From Arbacia lixula (taxonomy: Eukaryota; Echinodermata; Echinoidea; Arbacioida; Arbaciidae), in contig OZ022591.1 in the NCBI GenBank assembly GCA_963669155.1, forward strand, positions 9,708,253 through 9,772,252: a stretch of DNA of 64,000 nucleotides, given 5' to 3'. Positions 1-12,420 of the stretch are shown one piece after another. Positions within the stretch are counted from its first letter, which is position 1. Each line of letters starts with the position of its first letter. Position numbers and translations under genes: made by a program. Below the pieces are notes generated by a model, which worked only from the letters and a program-made list of their open reading frames with translations, was not told the origin of the DNA and ran no database searches.

Positions 1-18
1 GCCTCTGGTATTGATTTA

Positions 19-2028
19 ATGAGGAATGAATTTCTGAAAAATTGTCCATCCTCTGTCATGCACATTATTGTTTCTTTGTTTAATGCTGTACTAGATAGTG
101 GTGTTATCCCTACTGACTGGTGTGTTGGAATCATTATTCCAATGTTTAAGAATAAGGGTGATGTTAAAAACCCTGACAACTATAGAGGTTTAACCTTGTT
201 AAGCTGCTTGGGGAAGTTGTTCACCTCAATTCTTAACCATAGAATTACTGGATATCTAGAAAGAAATTCCACAATTGGTGAGGAACAAGCTGGTTTCCGT
301 TCAGGTTACTCAACAACTGACCATGTATTTACACTGAAATGTATAATTGATATTTATCTACAGCAAAAAAAGCGTTTATATTGTGCATTCATTGACTACA
401 AAAAAGCTTTTGATTTGATTGATAGATCCTCCTTATGGTTGAAAATGTTGAAGTCAGGTGTAAATGGAAAAGTTTTCACTGTTATCAAAAACATATATGG
501 CTATGCCAAATCTTGCGTAAGCGTAAAGGGAAAACTTTCAGACTACTTTTCATGCAATGTAGGGGTACGGCAAGGAGAAAATCTGTCTCCGCTTTTATTT
601 GCGTTGTTTTTAAACGATTTTGATAAACACATTGGCAGATTGTATAGCGGTCTCCATTCGTTATCTGCCTTGGTAGATTCACATGTAAGCGAAGATGAAA
701 TAGAGGCGTTTTCTAGATTATTCTGCTTATTATATGCCGATGACACCCTCATTTTCGCTGAAAGTCCAGAGGAGCTTCAAATTGCATTGCATGGAGTTGA
801 GGAGTACTGCTCGAAATGGCATCTTCAAGTTAATACTAGTAAAACAAAAATTGTAATTTTCTCCCGAGGAAAAGTGAGGAAGGTACAATCATTCATATTT
901 AATGGTGAAGAGTTGGAGATTGTTTATGATTTTGTTTATTTAGGAGTGAAATTCAACTACAATGGCAGCTTCAAGAAGGCCATCACAAAGCAAGTGATTC
1001 AGGCTCAAAAGGCTTTATTTAGTATGCTAGTTAAAGCAAAGAGATTGCAGTTATCTATAGATACTCAATGTGAATTATTTGATCGTATGGTGCTTCCGAT
1101 TTTGTTGTATGGAAGCGAGGTCTGGGGATACGAAAATATAAGTCAAATTGAAGTATTTCACAGAAAGTTTTTAAGAACTATTCTACATGTTAATAAATGC
1201 ACTCTCGACTGCATGGTTTATGGTGAAACTGGTCGATGTGTAATACTAAACCATGTCAAATGCAGAATGGTTGGGTTTTGGTTAAGGATCATCAAAGGGG
1301 AACAAACTAAGCACTCATTTTTACTTAACCGCCTTTCAAAATGTTTGAGCCAAAATGAAGACTTGAATTCAGCATCAAATTGGTTACGCTATGTTGAAGA
1401 TATATTGAACAATGCAGGATTTGCTAATGTGTGGTCATCTCAGAGTCATGGATTTAAATCTGAATGGGTACTGAAAGCATTGAAATTGAGACTAGCTGAT
1501 ATCTTTAAACAGGACTGGAAAGCTACAATATGGAGTAACCGATTATGTTCCAATTATAGAATGTTTAAAGGCCTATTGGAACTGGAAAAGTATCTGCTGT
1601 TTCTTAATAGTAAAGATGCTACTACTTTGTGTAAATTCAGATGTAGATCACACAGTTTACCTGTAAATAATAATAGGTTTGACTCAGACATGTCGCAGGA
1701 TGATATATGCACACTCTGCTTGTCAGATACAGGGGATGAATTCCATTATATATTTGTTTGTCCTTTCTTTTTGGGAGAGAGAAAGTTATATTTACAGAAA
1801 TCAGTATTACGTAGCCGTAGACCTAGCTCTATAGAAATGGAGAAACTTTTTAAGATGCAAGACTCTTGCCACTTGAGGAAACTTGTAAAATTTATTAACA
1901 TAATCATGAATCATTTTAGTCATGAACCAAAAAGAAGTGATTTTGTTGATGTTACTGTTCAGCGTCACGAACATGTAGTTACACGTAGTGGTAGAATTGT
2001 AAGAAATCCTGTGCGCTTGGTGTTGTAA
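19..2028 (+). mobile_element. LINE reverse transcriptase ORF, 5' end outside window
   Basis: A 669-residue open frame carries a full non-LTR reverse transcriptase core. Visible motifs are GFRSGYSTTDH (about residue 92), the first catalytic Asp in FIDYKKAFD (D126), GVRQGENLSPLLF (about 182) and the YADD box (239-242), followed by a thumb region. Near residues 566-583 there is a CX2C..HX4C zinc-knuckle pattern typical of the C-terminal tail of LINE ORF2 proteins. The product would copy element RNA at a nicked target. The first Met shown is unlikely to be the true start: finger residues precede motif A closely and the endonuclease domain would lie upstream of base 1. The frame has no internal stop, so this copy is young. 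I do not assign a clade. Confidence 0.9.
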
Positions 2029-2165
2029 ATACTGAAGAAGTTATGTACTCTATTTACTTTATGTATTTGTATGTATTCATGTTATTGTATATCATTGTAA
2101 ATATGTTGAACTCTCATACCCCGAGAGGGGGTCGATAGAGTTAATAAAATCTTATCTTATCTTAT
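2029..2165 (+). mobile_element. LINE 3' UTR and pentanucleotide tail
   Basis: After the stop codon the sequence runs through a short AT-rich 3' UTR with a small GC-rich stem (ccccgagagggggtcg), then TTAATAAAA and a run of TCTTA repeats ending near 2165. A short tandem tail instead of poly(A) is common in several non-LTR clades and marks the 3' end of the element. Confidence 0.7.
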
Positions 2166-2284
2166 GATAATAGTCCATTCTTATTTAGCGCAATTTTACA
2201 GTGTCACAGTGCACATCATAGAGAAAAAGAGAAAGAAGTAGAACCATATTTAAACAAAGATAAAGTGATTGAAACCTACCATTC

Positions 2285-3270
2285 ACTAACAACCGAAAAT
2301 GCCTTCAATTCAACCCTAAGTTTTAGATTCTCGAATAAAGTTTGGAAGTTTATTCCTCAGCATTGGTGCGGCAAAGTGGAAAGACCTCTGATCGTATGTC
2401 TTGGTTTTAACGGAGTACTGCACTAAAAGATTCTTTGAATTCGAACGAAGGACCCGAGGTGATTTATACAAACTGATAACTTCTTGAATATAGTCAGGAG
2501 AATTTCCATATAAACATCTGTTATGATATCATGTTAAACCAATGTAAGTTATGCAAAACAGGAATTATGGACTCACACCTTTTAGTACATGTATCAAGCG
2601 AGCAGCAGAATTTTGTATGTGTTGTACTTAAAAATACATCAGGAGGACCAAATAAGATAATATTACAATTATCAATGTGACTTAAAACAAAAGCATGGGC
2701 AAATCTTTCAGTAGGCCCTTATCCAAATATTGTCTAATCTTCCATAGGTTATAGAGACCAAATGACGCCTTTTTACACACAGTGCGTACATGATTTACTA
2801 ATGACAAATTCTCAGCATATAACACACCTCACAGTTTGCGGGTTGTAGCGAGCTCTCATTAAACCACACAGATGGTATGATATATATTTTTTTTCTAAAT
2901 CGAGAAGACAAATGAAGGAATTCAGTTTTCTCAGCGTTCAGTCGTAACAAATTACGTGATGACCAGAATTTGATATCCACTAAACATGACTCTGAGGAAT
3001 AACAAATGATAGGTCTGAATGTTTAAGCGTATAATGCTGAGCATCATCAACATAGAGCACATAACCAAAATCATAACTCTGCAAAATTGTCTCCAATGAG
3101 GATGAATACAAAGTAAATAGTGTAGGATCCATCACAGATCCTTGTGGGACTCCCTGGCGTTTGATACGTAAGGCTGCATGTGATTTCTCTGTGTGTGATT
3201 TGATTGCAAAAAATGACGGTTCTTTCTTTTTTAACCAATCAGAAAGACCTTTACATCGAATCCCGACCAA
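2285..3270 (-). pseudogene. Decayed LINE reverse transcriptase (CR1/Jockey-like), 3' half
   Basis: On the minus strand 3270-2980 encodes GVPQGS followed by a degenerate LLF-type segment and then YVDDAQHY, which are RT motifs B and C. Positions 2980-2798 encode a thumb-like piece (LRLNAEKTEFLHLS). Further down, about 2440-2290, a third frame gives WNKLP and IRESKTLGL, the usual C-terminal tail of these proteins. The pieces lie in different frames and are separated by stops, so this is a dead copy truncated at its 5' end. It differs from the intact RT ORF at 19-2028 and belongs to another lineage. Confidence 0.7.
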
Positions 3271-4559
3271 GGATGTCTAATTTGATCTGGCGATGGTACC
3301 AAAATTTTAGCTGACGCCGTTTTTCGTTTCACAGCATAGATGAAAACACGGGAGACAAATGAAAGAGGGATTATCACCCAAAAGTAAGCTCAATTTTTTT
3401 CCAAATATATGTAAGTTTTCTTTGGAAATGTGCAAAATGACGATGATTTTTTTCCATCAAATATAAATAATTCCAAAGATATATATCTATTGATGTTGCA
3501 ACTTATTGTCCAATTTGGAAATTTCATTTCCACTGGTTATGATACATTGACACAAATGGGGAATGTTACATCAAACAAGTTACATATAAACCGAAAGACA
3601 TATACAATTATACAAATTCTAAAGGATACAATGATGTTGACATTAGATGAGTTCCCTGATTGACAATTACTGAACTTGCAGAGGGTGCAAAACACCTGTG
3701 CAAAAAGGCTTATATTTTGTTGCACGAAATAAACGCATTACACTAATATTTAGAAACATATATTTTTGGTTACTAATACGGCAAAGAAAAGCATTCAAAA
3801 TCTCACTGTACATCATTCATCAGAGGGAAAAAAATCATAATTTTAAAGAGGAAGGTACCAAATTGATTTTCAGCGCAAAGCTAACGCTATTATTGGTAAA
3901 AAATAGAAAATAAGGAGCGATTTGGCTCCATTGACACAACGTTCAAGAACTTGACCAAGTGGACGGATTTGACCGGCCTATAACTGTACATTGAAATTCA
4001 TCACTATACAAATGACTATCAACAGAAACATGTAAAAGCCCACTCCTATTTTTAAATCAATTTATAAAAACCTGGACTATATTCTGTAGTGGAAAATATA
4101 GTTCTCAGCATAGTGTGGGAAGTACTCATTACGTCGTATCCTGGAATTGTTTTCTAACGATACCTTTCCTTTTCTTCACCCAAAATAAACAATTTTCATG
4201 AACAATGAATACAAGGCATCACCAGAAAGCCGATGGCTTGTGAGGTGTGATAACCTTTAACATGTGGTTCAATACACATAAGTATAAAGTCCATTATTTA
4301 AATGACATACAGTAAGATGAACCAAAGTACAGAAATAACTCGACCCGCATAGTTTAGAACCAGTATAATGTCGCGACAAATAACTTATTATGCTCAAATA
4401 ACATCACACCTCGGCACTTCATATCGCACACTAAAAATGTATCATATATAAGTTATTTGCTAAAGTGGTTGATCCTTTAGTAGTTTGTTTTCAAGAAATA
4501 ATTCGTCTGTGTGGGCAAGATAGGGTTTATCCACAATATTATACGCAAAGCCTTTTTTT
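3271..4559. other. AT-rich interval without a gene
   Basis: No coding exon is supported here; the longest frames are AT-driven. About 4335-4425 matches the right half of a palindromic MITE that recurs at 39,235 and 35,580 (shared gacccgcatagtttagaacc, then a cacctcggcac end), so part of the interval is an old MITE fragment. Confidence 0.5.
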
Positions 4560-5325
4560 TGTATCAAATAAAAGTCTATCCATGTGTGTTTTAATGGAAT
4601 TACCCCATGCGAGAATACCGTATTGTTAATGAGGGAGAATGAGTATTGAGTATAACATGAATAATATGTTGGATGGAATGTATCATTTTATTGATTGTGC
4701 CGACGTTTCTAGAGATGAATTTGTGTACATTGTTAATGTGGAATTTACACGTTAGATTTCTGTCTGTCAAACCTAAACATTTAGTTGAGGTAACTTTCGA
4801 TAAGATGATATCGTCAAACACTATGTTTCTTGGAAGTGATGTGATCGAGTTACTAAAAAGCATATAATTAGTCTTGTTTAGGTTTAGTGAGAGTTTATTA
4901 GCCGTAATTGATCCAGTTGGTTACATTATAGAGTTCATAATTGATGGTGTCGATAAGAGTGCGAGTAAAAAAGGCTGGTGTCGTCAGCGAAGAGAATAAA
5001 GGGTGTCGCGTCGATTTACCCAGTGTTCTGCACCTCGTCAGATGTTGCCATTCAGGCCGAGAGGTCGGGCTGGCTTACACGACTGACTCCGTCAAGATCA
5101 GACCTCGCTGATGTCTGGTGCGCCCGCAGCATGACCCTATTGCTGTCTGGTATCTAGGCCGCTAGGCACGGGGAGCTCGTAGTCTGTGTGTCCTGTCTGA
5201 TGCGCCAGCAGCATGACCCTCCTCCTCCCTGATGTCCAGGCCGCCAGGCATGGGGAGCTGGTCGTTTGGGTGTCGTTTATGTAAATACTGAAAAGCAAAA
5301 GGTCGAGAGTATTATTAGCAGGCAA
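4560..5325 (-). pseudogene. LINE RT remnant, 3' portion (motif C and thumb)
   Basis: Minus-strand frames give LLLFSIYIND (about 5300), FILFADDTSLFYSH (about 5010-4965, the FADD catalytic box) and then KCLGLTDRNLTCKFHIN (about 4780-4740), in the order expected for a CR1-type RT. Between the first two pieces lies a GC-rich 82-bp tandem repeat that does not belong to the LINE. This fragment is collinear with the RT fragment at 6545-7096 and is probably the same element split by later insertions. Confidence 0.7.
5114..5277. repeat. GC-rich 82-bp direct repeat, two copies
   Basis: Two copies start at 5114 and 5196. Shared words are gcagcatgaccct, ccgc(c/t)aggca and ggggagct. The repeat interrupts a LINE ORF between its IYIND and FADD motifs, and its base composition (about 60% GC) is unlike its surroundings. 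Confidence 0.75.
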
Positions 5326-5793
5326 ATGTTGTTTGTATCGTTAATTAATGCATACTTATGTTGGGTACGGGGCCGTTGCCCAGATGGAATGTAATTTGCA
5401 TAGGCAGCTCGTACAGGTGTGCGAGCTAATTCTGCCACGTTGACGAGGGCACGCGTACGGGGGTACGTGGCATCAATTAGTACGTAATTGAATCATTCCA
5501 GCTTGAACTTTCAACGAGACAACTTTTATTTGCAATGAAAGTGTGTTGTGTTATGTTGTGACATGACTGTGTTGTCCAAGGTTTTACAGAGTTTTTATTC
5601 TCGTCGACTTTTATCTCTGTTTTTTGTTTTATCCTGGAACACGCTCGGTCCGGTTTCCTGAAGGAAACGAGAAGAAATGTTTGTTGAACATTCATACATA
5701 ATAAAAGGCCGGCTCCCAGTAGTCGTTGTCAGGCTATCCCACTGAGTTATTTGTTTGTTTTGGGAGTCAGAGGGAAGACAGACGAAATAATAT
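5326..5793. other. Unclassified insertion inside the split LINE
   Basis: About 470 bases separate the LINE 3' piece from the DNA transposon at 5801. They include tgttgggtac near 5358, a TATA-like aataaaagg near 5700 and a GC-rich start. A solo LTR is possible, but I cannot find matching TG...CA ends with a clear target duplication, so it is left unclassified. Confidence 0.35.
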
Positions 5794-5800
5794 GTGTAAT

Positions 5801-6525
5801 CAGGGATGTGTTAGGAAGGAGGGACAACTCAACCATAATATATTCAAACATCTGTATGGATACTAAAGCGTGCTAATGAATGTCAAAAGCATTCCACAAT
5901 CACTGCAATGCTTTGAAGTCCCATGCGCGGCACCGTCATTTTGCTATCGTCAACTTGGAAAGCAGTATCTTTAATTGCCTGTTTTGTTTCTCGAAGCTGT
6001 GTTTCTTATCACATTTTTTTGTAATTTTCAAGAAAGTTAAGGGGCAACACCTCTAAAGATCCTGTATTCGTTTTTCTTCTAAATAATTGTTGAATGATGC
6101 ACAAACGGAGATATAAGATAATATTCTTACTTACATAATTAACCAATTTCTTCACTTTCCGGAGATTTCCGGAAATGTCGGATTCAATCATCATCAAAAT
6201 CATATATTAAGCTGCTTACTTTCATTAACAGAGTTTGCGTGAATTTGCGTGCAAATGAGATATTTTACTTTAAAAAACTGTTTATTTTTGTTCGCTGATA
6301 TCTCTTTTCCTCACAAAAGTATGGATGCAATCCAACAGAAGTGGACAAGCGAAATAAGACTCTACATTTCTTTTGTTCTCTCTGAGAAACCGTTGCTAGG
6401 CAATCGTGTTCGTTATTGTTAAAACACGTGAAAAGCACATGCTGAGACCACGCAATTTTTCGGCGGTGCCACGCATGGGCTCAAAGAAAGAATGTTGTTT
6501 CATATCCTTTCCTAACACATCCCTG
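5801..6525. mobile_element. 725-bp non-autonomous DNA transposon with 7-bp TSD
   Basis: The element begins CAGGGATGTGTTAGGAA and ends with the inverse of the same sequence. It is flanked on both sides by gtgtaat (5794-5800 and 6526-6532), a perfect 7-bp target duplication. A second copy lies in opposite orientation at 45,903-46,628 and shares internal sequence (cattcaaacatct, taaagcgtgct, gagagaacaaaagaaatgta). No transposase is encoded. The 7-bp duplication and CA-starting ends fit a P- or hAT-type element; I cannot choose between them. It is inserted in a dead LINE. Confidence 0.85.
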
Positions 6526-6544
6526 GTGTAATTATAGAACAGAC

Positions 6545-7096
6545 GAGAACCTTATGGTACGCCGCACCGAATATATTTAGTAGTTGAGCTTGTACCGTTC
6601 AGAGAGACGAATTGTTTCCTGTTAGAAAGATAATCTTTGAAAATATCTAAGCTCTCCCATGGATTCCATAATGTGAAAGGTTATTTAAAAGAATATCGTG
6701 ATATACAGTGTCAAAGGCGTTTGAGAAATCTAGGTAAATACCAACTGTATGTGCTTGAGAGTCTAATGTAGTGGTTACTTTTTCGAGTAGAAAAAGGATG
6801 GTGTGAGAGGTATTGTGTTTTGTCCTAAATCCGAATTGTGAGTTACATATTATATTATTGTCGTCGAGCAATGTATAGATGGAATGTGGGTCAAGTGTGG
6901 TTTGGGTGAAAAGATGTTTAGAAGACTTATGATGTGGTCTGAGCAGGACAAAAAAAAAACAGAGATTGATATAAATCAAACAGTGAATGGGGGAAAGGGC
7001 AATGACTTCTTCTCCACAAATGGTGGGAGTGGCAAGTGACAAATAGCTACTATACAACAATATGTATTGGTTAGCCTTATAGCGCAGGGCGCCCAT
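6545..7096 (-). pseudogene. LINE RT remnant, 5' portion (motifs A and B)
   Basis: The minus-strand frame gives QFGFRTKHNTSH, then IYLDFSNAFDTV (motif A Asp) and LLNNLSHYGIHGRA. Reading on past the frame end, W..DIFKDYLSNRKQFVSLNG and CGVP-stop-GS follow at about 6660-6540: motif B with a CAA-to-TAA stop. The piece ends where the 725-bp DNA transposon and other inserts begin, and the rest of the element resumes at 5325. The upstream part of the frame (residues 1-60) is not LINE-like. Confidence 0.75.
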
Positions 7097-7443
7097 TACG
7101 TAAGGTCAATAGTACGGAAGATGTTGATCAGTAGTAAAATCGCTATAAAGTGGTTGATCTTTTGTCTCACGATAAGGCAAACTGGAAATTGCAACGTTTG
7201 ATAACCTCCAAAATAAGTTATTACTGTACTAACAAAGAGACATGAAGTGTTTTTGAGTCGGCTTTTGAGGTCATACTGATAGAATTGAGGTGTTTTATAT
7301 TTGAATCAAAAGAGTTTTAAAAGATGTCGCTCCTTTATCCTGAATAGAATGCAAACACTAAGGAAGTTATACAATCTTCAACTGGATCGAAGATGGGTAT
7401 AAGTGGATATGAATATCGACAAAAATTTAATGGTGAAACAAAA
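7097..7443. other. Spacer downstream of RecQ-like gene
   Basis: No gene is seen. On the minus strand an ATTAAA hexamer about 15 bases past the helicase stop codon (near 7428-7433) could serve as its poly(A) signal. Confidence 0.3.
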
Positions 7444-8311
7444 CTAAGTGCACGCACATTTTTGTTCGCAAACCGAACAACACGAACAATATGCACATGT
7501 GCACTTTCTGCACCTTTTCTTTTTGCAAGGTGTTTTGGATTGAAGTTGTGTCAAACTGTTCTCTGGCATGGATGACACTGTCAGTTGTGAGAGGAGCAAG
7601 AAGCGGACGCAGCTGTCATTCGATCCATTTAAGGATTGGATAACCTCCCTAGTGTTTGCATCACACGTCTTTTCAGACGACGGCACGCTGAATAAAACAG
7701 CCCTCCCCTGCTTCCCATCGCGGGAGCACCTCCCGATTTGTTGCCAAAGTGACAATATACTGGTACTAAAGCCAATGTGAATTATTTCCCGTACGTTTCG
7801 GACATCCACTCCCATGCCAAAGGCTACTGTGGACAAGAGTACAGGAAAGGTATCATTAGAAAACAATTCCAGGACATGGGCCTTTGTCTCCTCTGTCAAG
7901 TCTGCGTGATACATTTGTATTAATCTGTTAAAAGAAGTTTTGGGGGTGCCTATAAAACCCCCATTGTCCAACGAAATGGTTAAATCTGTGAAAGTATTTG
8001 CTAAAGTAATTTTGGATTTAAAATAAATAATAGTTTTGGTGGCCTTCCTCCCATTTAACTTCAAATCATCAATAAGCCAACTTAACGATCTTACGGTACT
8101 TTTATAAGCCCCCCCGTATCTCAAGAAAATATTCCTGCGGTCTGGCAGGACGGCAACAGTAATACATGTATCCACGTTTACGGCGCACCGTTGCATGATT
8201 TCGTCGATGATCGGCTGGGTGGCCGAGGCCGTTAGAAACAGCCACCTGTGATGTTTTTCTCGCAGATGGATGTTTCCAAGGGCCGCGTACGAAGGACGAA
8301 AATCCGTGCCC
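7444..8311 (-). CDS. RecQ-like DNA helicase, exon 4 (last); full gene description
   Basis: Four exons at 13,193-13,014, 11,784-11,640, 11,328-11,190 and 8311-7444 splice in phase (0, 1, 2) at GT..AG sites into a ~443-residue superfamily 2 helicase of RecQ type, which would unwind DNA 3'-5' with ATP in the nucleus. This last exon supplies the joined Trp and then GTDFRPSY, motif III TASAT (about 182-186), motif IV IIYFKSK, motif V STVAFGMGVD (315-324) and motif VI QQIGRCSRDG (345-354) with its Arg residues. A CVRFLLLSQL piece recalls the start of the RecQ zinc domain. The chain then ends in a Cys-rich tail (417-442) instead of RQC and HRDC domains. All core motifs are intact. It is shorter than cellular RECQL/WRN and may belong to the multicopy, possibly transposon-linked RecQ-like families of invertebrates (inference). 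Confidence 0.85.
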
Positions 8312-11189
8312 CTGTAAGGACAAACATACAATTATCAATGTAACATCACAGTACGAGAACTGCTAAGTGGGTTTGGAAGGGCAGCTCCTGAAGGACCAGA
8401 GGTGGGGGACGGGGGACGGGGGGTATGAGGGGGGGGGGGGGGGAGCAGTCGCTCACAATAATTCAAAAGTGCACAAGTGTACACAAGTGGCAATCAAAAG
8501 ACATGGTAACTATTTTGACATTTTTGGTTAGAAAATGTTCCAAAACATTTAATACGTTTAATACATGAAACTTTGCAGTTATGAACCATTCGAATATATT
8601 CATATTACAACGCAACACAGTATACCACATGATCTAAAGGGGAAAAAACATCTTTCAGAAGACAGGAATTTTCTTTCCATAGGGTTGATAAATTATTGTA
8701 AGAACCAATTTCCCCCATATAATCGGTGCTTATAAGACACAAAGAAATGCCACACAGATTATCACCGGTCCAGGCCATTAACTTTACGGTGAAGATTTCC
8801 ACCCTCTCTCTCGCTCTTACTATCTCTCTTACCAAGGATGTTTAAGCACATGGATATCCAGCTGCCGTTTAATTAATGCAGATTCATTGTACTCTCCTTC
8901 TAGTCACAAAAGAACGCTTTACAAAGATTTTCTCTTTGATCCCCATGTTCGATGCCGCCGATTCTCTGGTTGATTTTTGCCTGGATTTGACGTATAAACA
9001 AAATCGGACGCGCAGAAGTATTTGGTGAAATATCCTCACCCCATATGCTTGCGCAGTTGTGACATGTAATACCTACGATGCATCTATAAAGATTCAATCG
9101 AGGAAGAGTGTTACAATATGGCAAAAAGGCTCTAAACGTGATATCAAGTTGCAGTATAAAAGTTTCAATTTCACAATGTTCCGCATCATACCTGCTTACA
9201 AAATTGCATGAAACGTTACTTTCAGATATTTTCCTTTCGGACAAGTAACATGAAAAACGTGGCCAACCGCGCCCAAGCTAGTATTTCCATCTCAAAAAGT
9301 ATCAAATTTCGTATTCGCTTGTCCTTATTAACTACATAATAAGCACTTAGTGACAAAAAAGTTCAGCAGCGAAAGCTGAAATGTATGCATGTATAGCAAT
9401 GCGTATGACCTATCATAAAAGGCAGGTGAACGTGACGCAATCGCGTATGCATCATATTGTTGAGAGCAGTTGCTAGTCATGAATATCAAACCTTGTTCAA
9501 AGCGATGTATATTCATGTGCTTAAACATCCTTGCTCTTACTCTCTACGCCCTTGTAATAAGCTCCCTTCTAATATTAACACTGTAGTTATACTTCTATTC
9601 ATAAGGATGTGGAGTCCTGTACTATGTACTATATGATGACTACTTTAATCATACTTCTATTCACAAGGATGCAGATTCCTGTCCTAAATCCCTCCCACAT
9701 GGATAAGTATATTCCTCCCTGGAATATACTGGACACTCGGTTCCAGAAAGCGGACTCTATACCACTAGCAGGTACAGACGCATCTCTCTTTAGCCGCCTC
9801 GTGTAGTTTTAAAGTGCTAAGATACAGATGGAACATAGCTACTTCTTTATATAATATTCAACTGCTATACTAGTACTACTACTATCTCATAGCGATTATA
9901 CGACAGAGTACTTAAAGACGGCCAGTCCCTTTTTCAGATCACCACAAAACCATCGAAACATTGGCAAAACATATAGAGAACTGTTAGCAAGCTCTATATT
10001 CACAATTTGAAACTGATACGTAGTGTAAAATTCAAATAATGCACGTAAACAACGTCTGATTAATAGTCTTTACCTCAGGCTCTTAGCAGTTTGTTTTGAA
10101 ATATCTGCTTTATTGATTAATCTGTTTATTAAATTATAAAACGCATTATGAAAAAAAATTGTTCTATGGAAGGAATCATCTCCAAAGCTTGGTAGTTACT
10201 CATAAAATTAGGATTTCACACACGCATAATAACCACATAGATACTGTAACAAAGACTAATACTTTTTTCGTGGTACGAAAAAAGTCGGTTTGAAATTTAA
10301 CGGCTGAAATTTTTTACATATACAGAAAGCTTCAACATGCTATATTCTTAGAAATGGTCTTGAATCACACTTTCTTCAATTTACGATCGTGATAGACGAT
10401 TTCAAATTTTAAGCTTGCAAAAGGGACGGACAATCTTTAATATATCATATCCCAGCTTACAATATAGCTGTTAAGTACATCTACAATTACTCTACCATAT
10501 GATTGTATACCATTGCTATATCTATATGTGACGGTTCCGGATACTAGATTCGTTCAATAAAGGATCGTGAACGTTTATCGTTTGTGATGTCTACATCTGT
10601 ATCATCGGCTTCTTCATCTATATTAGTTAACAGTCTCGCTGAGAGACAACGCTACCCTATTTAATCAACATTTAATATCACCCAATCAGACTCTTACATT
10701 ATTAACCTTGAATATTCATCTGGATTTTAGGGAGGGTTGCCTAAAGAGAGTAGTCTCTTACGTGCAGATAGACCCTTGTCCTAGATGGGGGTTTTTTGGT
10801 ACATTTATGAAATTTAACCCAAAATAAGTGACACCTCGAATGAACCTGTAATTGACACAACTTAAATTCAAGGGATGTCAACTTTTTTTACAAGCAGGTC
10901 TTGTGATATTTCATCGATTACTATTCTTGTAATAATCATGTGAATATTTAATGAGATTTTTCACTTTTAAACAGATGTTTACTTTAAAATGTGTGTGTTT
11001 ATCAGAAAATTAATGCAAAACACATTGTGCATCACACAGGTCAATCTCCAAAGTCCAACGACCGTGTAAATATTTGATTTTGATGAAAACTCATTCAGTG
11101 AGTGGTATATCACTTAAACTTCATATGCATTAACGTCGTTATCACAAACGTCGGGTTTAATACGCATTACAATTTTGCAGCATTCTTAC
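8312..11189 (-). other. RecQ-like gene intron 3
   Basis: The intron runs from a GTAAGA donor to a pyrimidine-rich TCCTTACAG acceptor. It holds a G-rich run (about 8400-8445), a 701-bp DNA transposon at 8833-9533 and AT-rich DNA without other recognisable genes. Around 10,900-11,150 a segment (aatatttaatgagattttt, gctttaaaatgt-like) resembles the 3' flanks of the plus-strand GPCR units near 34,850, suggesting a shared old repeat. Confidence 0.7.
8833..9533. mobile_element. 701-bp non-autonomous DNA transposon, 7-bp TSD
   Basis: Ends are CAAGGATGTTTAAGCACATG and its inverse, flanked by perfect ctcttac duplications (8826-8832 and 9534-9540). The terminal sequence and 7-bp duplication resemble the CAGGGATG elements at 5801 and 45,903, but the interior does not, so it is probably a related family of the same superfamily. 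No transposase frame. It lies within intron 3 of the helicase gene. Confidence 0.8.
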
Positions 11190-11328
11190 CAAGTGACGAT
11201 GGCGTGTGCCTCGTCTACCGCCAGTAGTGTTATCCTGTCACTCTTTTGTGTCGAGAAATCTCGAAACCATGGCGACGCCAAATGCTCAGGCTCGATGAAT
11301 AGGACAGATAATTCTCCCTCTCGAATAG
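11190..11328 (-). CDS. RecQ-like helicase, exon 3
   Basis: This 139-nt exon encodes IREGELSVLFIEPEHL and then the motif II Walker B box DEAH (about residues 147-150), followed by AIVT and the first two bases of a Trp codon. The acceptor is CTCCAG before CTATTCG; the donor is TTG|GTAAGA. The split Ala codon from exon 2 (G + CT) and the split Trp codon into exon 4 (TG + G) both restore the RecQ reading order DEAH-x4-W-G-x-DFRP, which fixes these boundaries well. Confidence 0.85.
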
Positions 11329-11547
11329 CTGGAGATGATGGATGTGATGAAGCAAAGAAATATAAGTGATCAGTCATTCTATTTACATTCTTTTAGGGAT
11401 TACAAACTGAAATCTATGAACGTTATTATAGTCTCCACCATAATTGGTTTAGGAGCAAAGATATGAATGCATATAATCGATATGAGCCTACCTTATGTCG
11501 TCAGATATTTCATTCCGTCTAATATTACGATTAATGTTGGCGGTACA

Positions 11548-11578
<31 letters not shown>

Positions 11579-11586
11579 ACACACAT
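11548..11586. repeat. C-run and CA microsatellite in intron 2
   Basis: A stretch of about 16 C residues runs directly into (CA)n. It lies in the 311-base intron between helicase exons 2 and 3. Confidence 0.85.
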
Positions 11587-11639
11587 ACACAGATACAGGC
11601 CCACATACAGTTGAGATGTAATAAGCAGGAATAACCTAC

Positions 11640-11784
11640 CTTCTTTATCTTGAATAGAAAGGTCCCCGAAGTCCTGTACTCCGAGTGTTTTGATGCCCGC
11701 TGCGGACCACCTCCTTTCTTGATCTTTGATGATTGCCCGCAGCGGGCAAACCACTACCGCAATGTGCCTGGTTTTCGGCTCCAG
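11640..11784 (-). CDS. RecQ-like helicase, exon 2
   Basis: The 145-nt exon follows a strong acceptor (TTTTTTTCTCAG) and ends at AAG|GTAGGT. It encodes LEPKTRHIAVVVCPLRAII (motif Ia region, VVCPLRAI corresponding to the V-SPL-AL motif of RecQ proteins) and KDQERRWSAAGIKTLGV, matching the stretch between motifs Ia and Ib. Phase 0 in and phase 1 out are consistent with exons 1 and 3. Confidence 0.82.
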
Positions 11785-11959
11785 CTGAGAAAAAAATATG
11801 AATATAGTCATGTATAGCAATTGTTACAGATACATTTATCGTGGAATCATGTCACGCACACCAAACACTTCGAATCCATAAGGTTGGGTAATTGAAGCAA
11901 TATGCCCACTCACACTTTCATCGCACTCATGTGAATTTCATGAAGAGACATAATCCTTT

Positions 11960-12420
11960 CACCAGTTAAGTTCGAGGGATAGTTTACCCTGAAGAAACGT
12001 TCATTAAAAAACTGAAATATGAAAGAAACATAAGTGAAGTTTTGCAGAAAATCCGTCAAAGGATACTCATCTTCTTAAATGTCACTTCTGTGACGTCACG
12101 TGCGAGTGGCCCTCCTGTGTGCAGTATCATTCCATAAATTGGTCTTTATCCGTTTTTGACAAACAGATGACTTTTTTCATGCGGGTATGTGTGTAAAACG
12201 TATTTCTAATGATGTATCAAATGCAAAGGTGAAATAATGCATATCTTTGCGAAAATCGGCATTTTCGAAAACAAAGTTGTACACGACATAATTATGGGAG
12301 TGCACCTCCCACGTGACGTCACAAAATCAACACTTTAAAAGATCGTAACTTTCTTATCCTTAAACGGATTTTTCACCAAACCTTCACTCATATGTTTCTT
12401 TCTTACAGTATCGTTATGAT
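11960..12420. mobile_element. Palindromic MITE F1 (CRE-bearing) in RecQ intron 1
   Basis: The two halves are inverted copies of each other: aaacataagtgaagttttgc ... gtgacgtcacgtgcga on the left and ..cacgtgacgtcacaaaatc ... cttcactcatatgtttctttc on the right. The same family appears at 15,712, 18,210 and 26,656. Each arm contains the palindrome TGACGTCA. The outermost ends here are decayed. Confidence 0.75.
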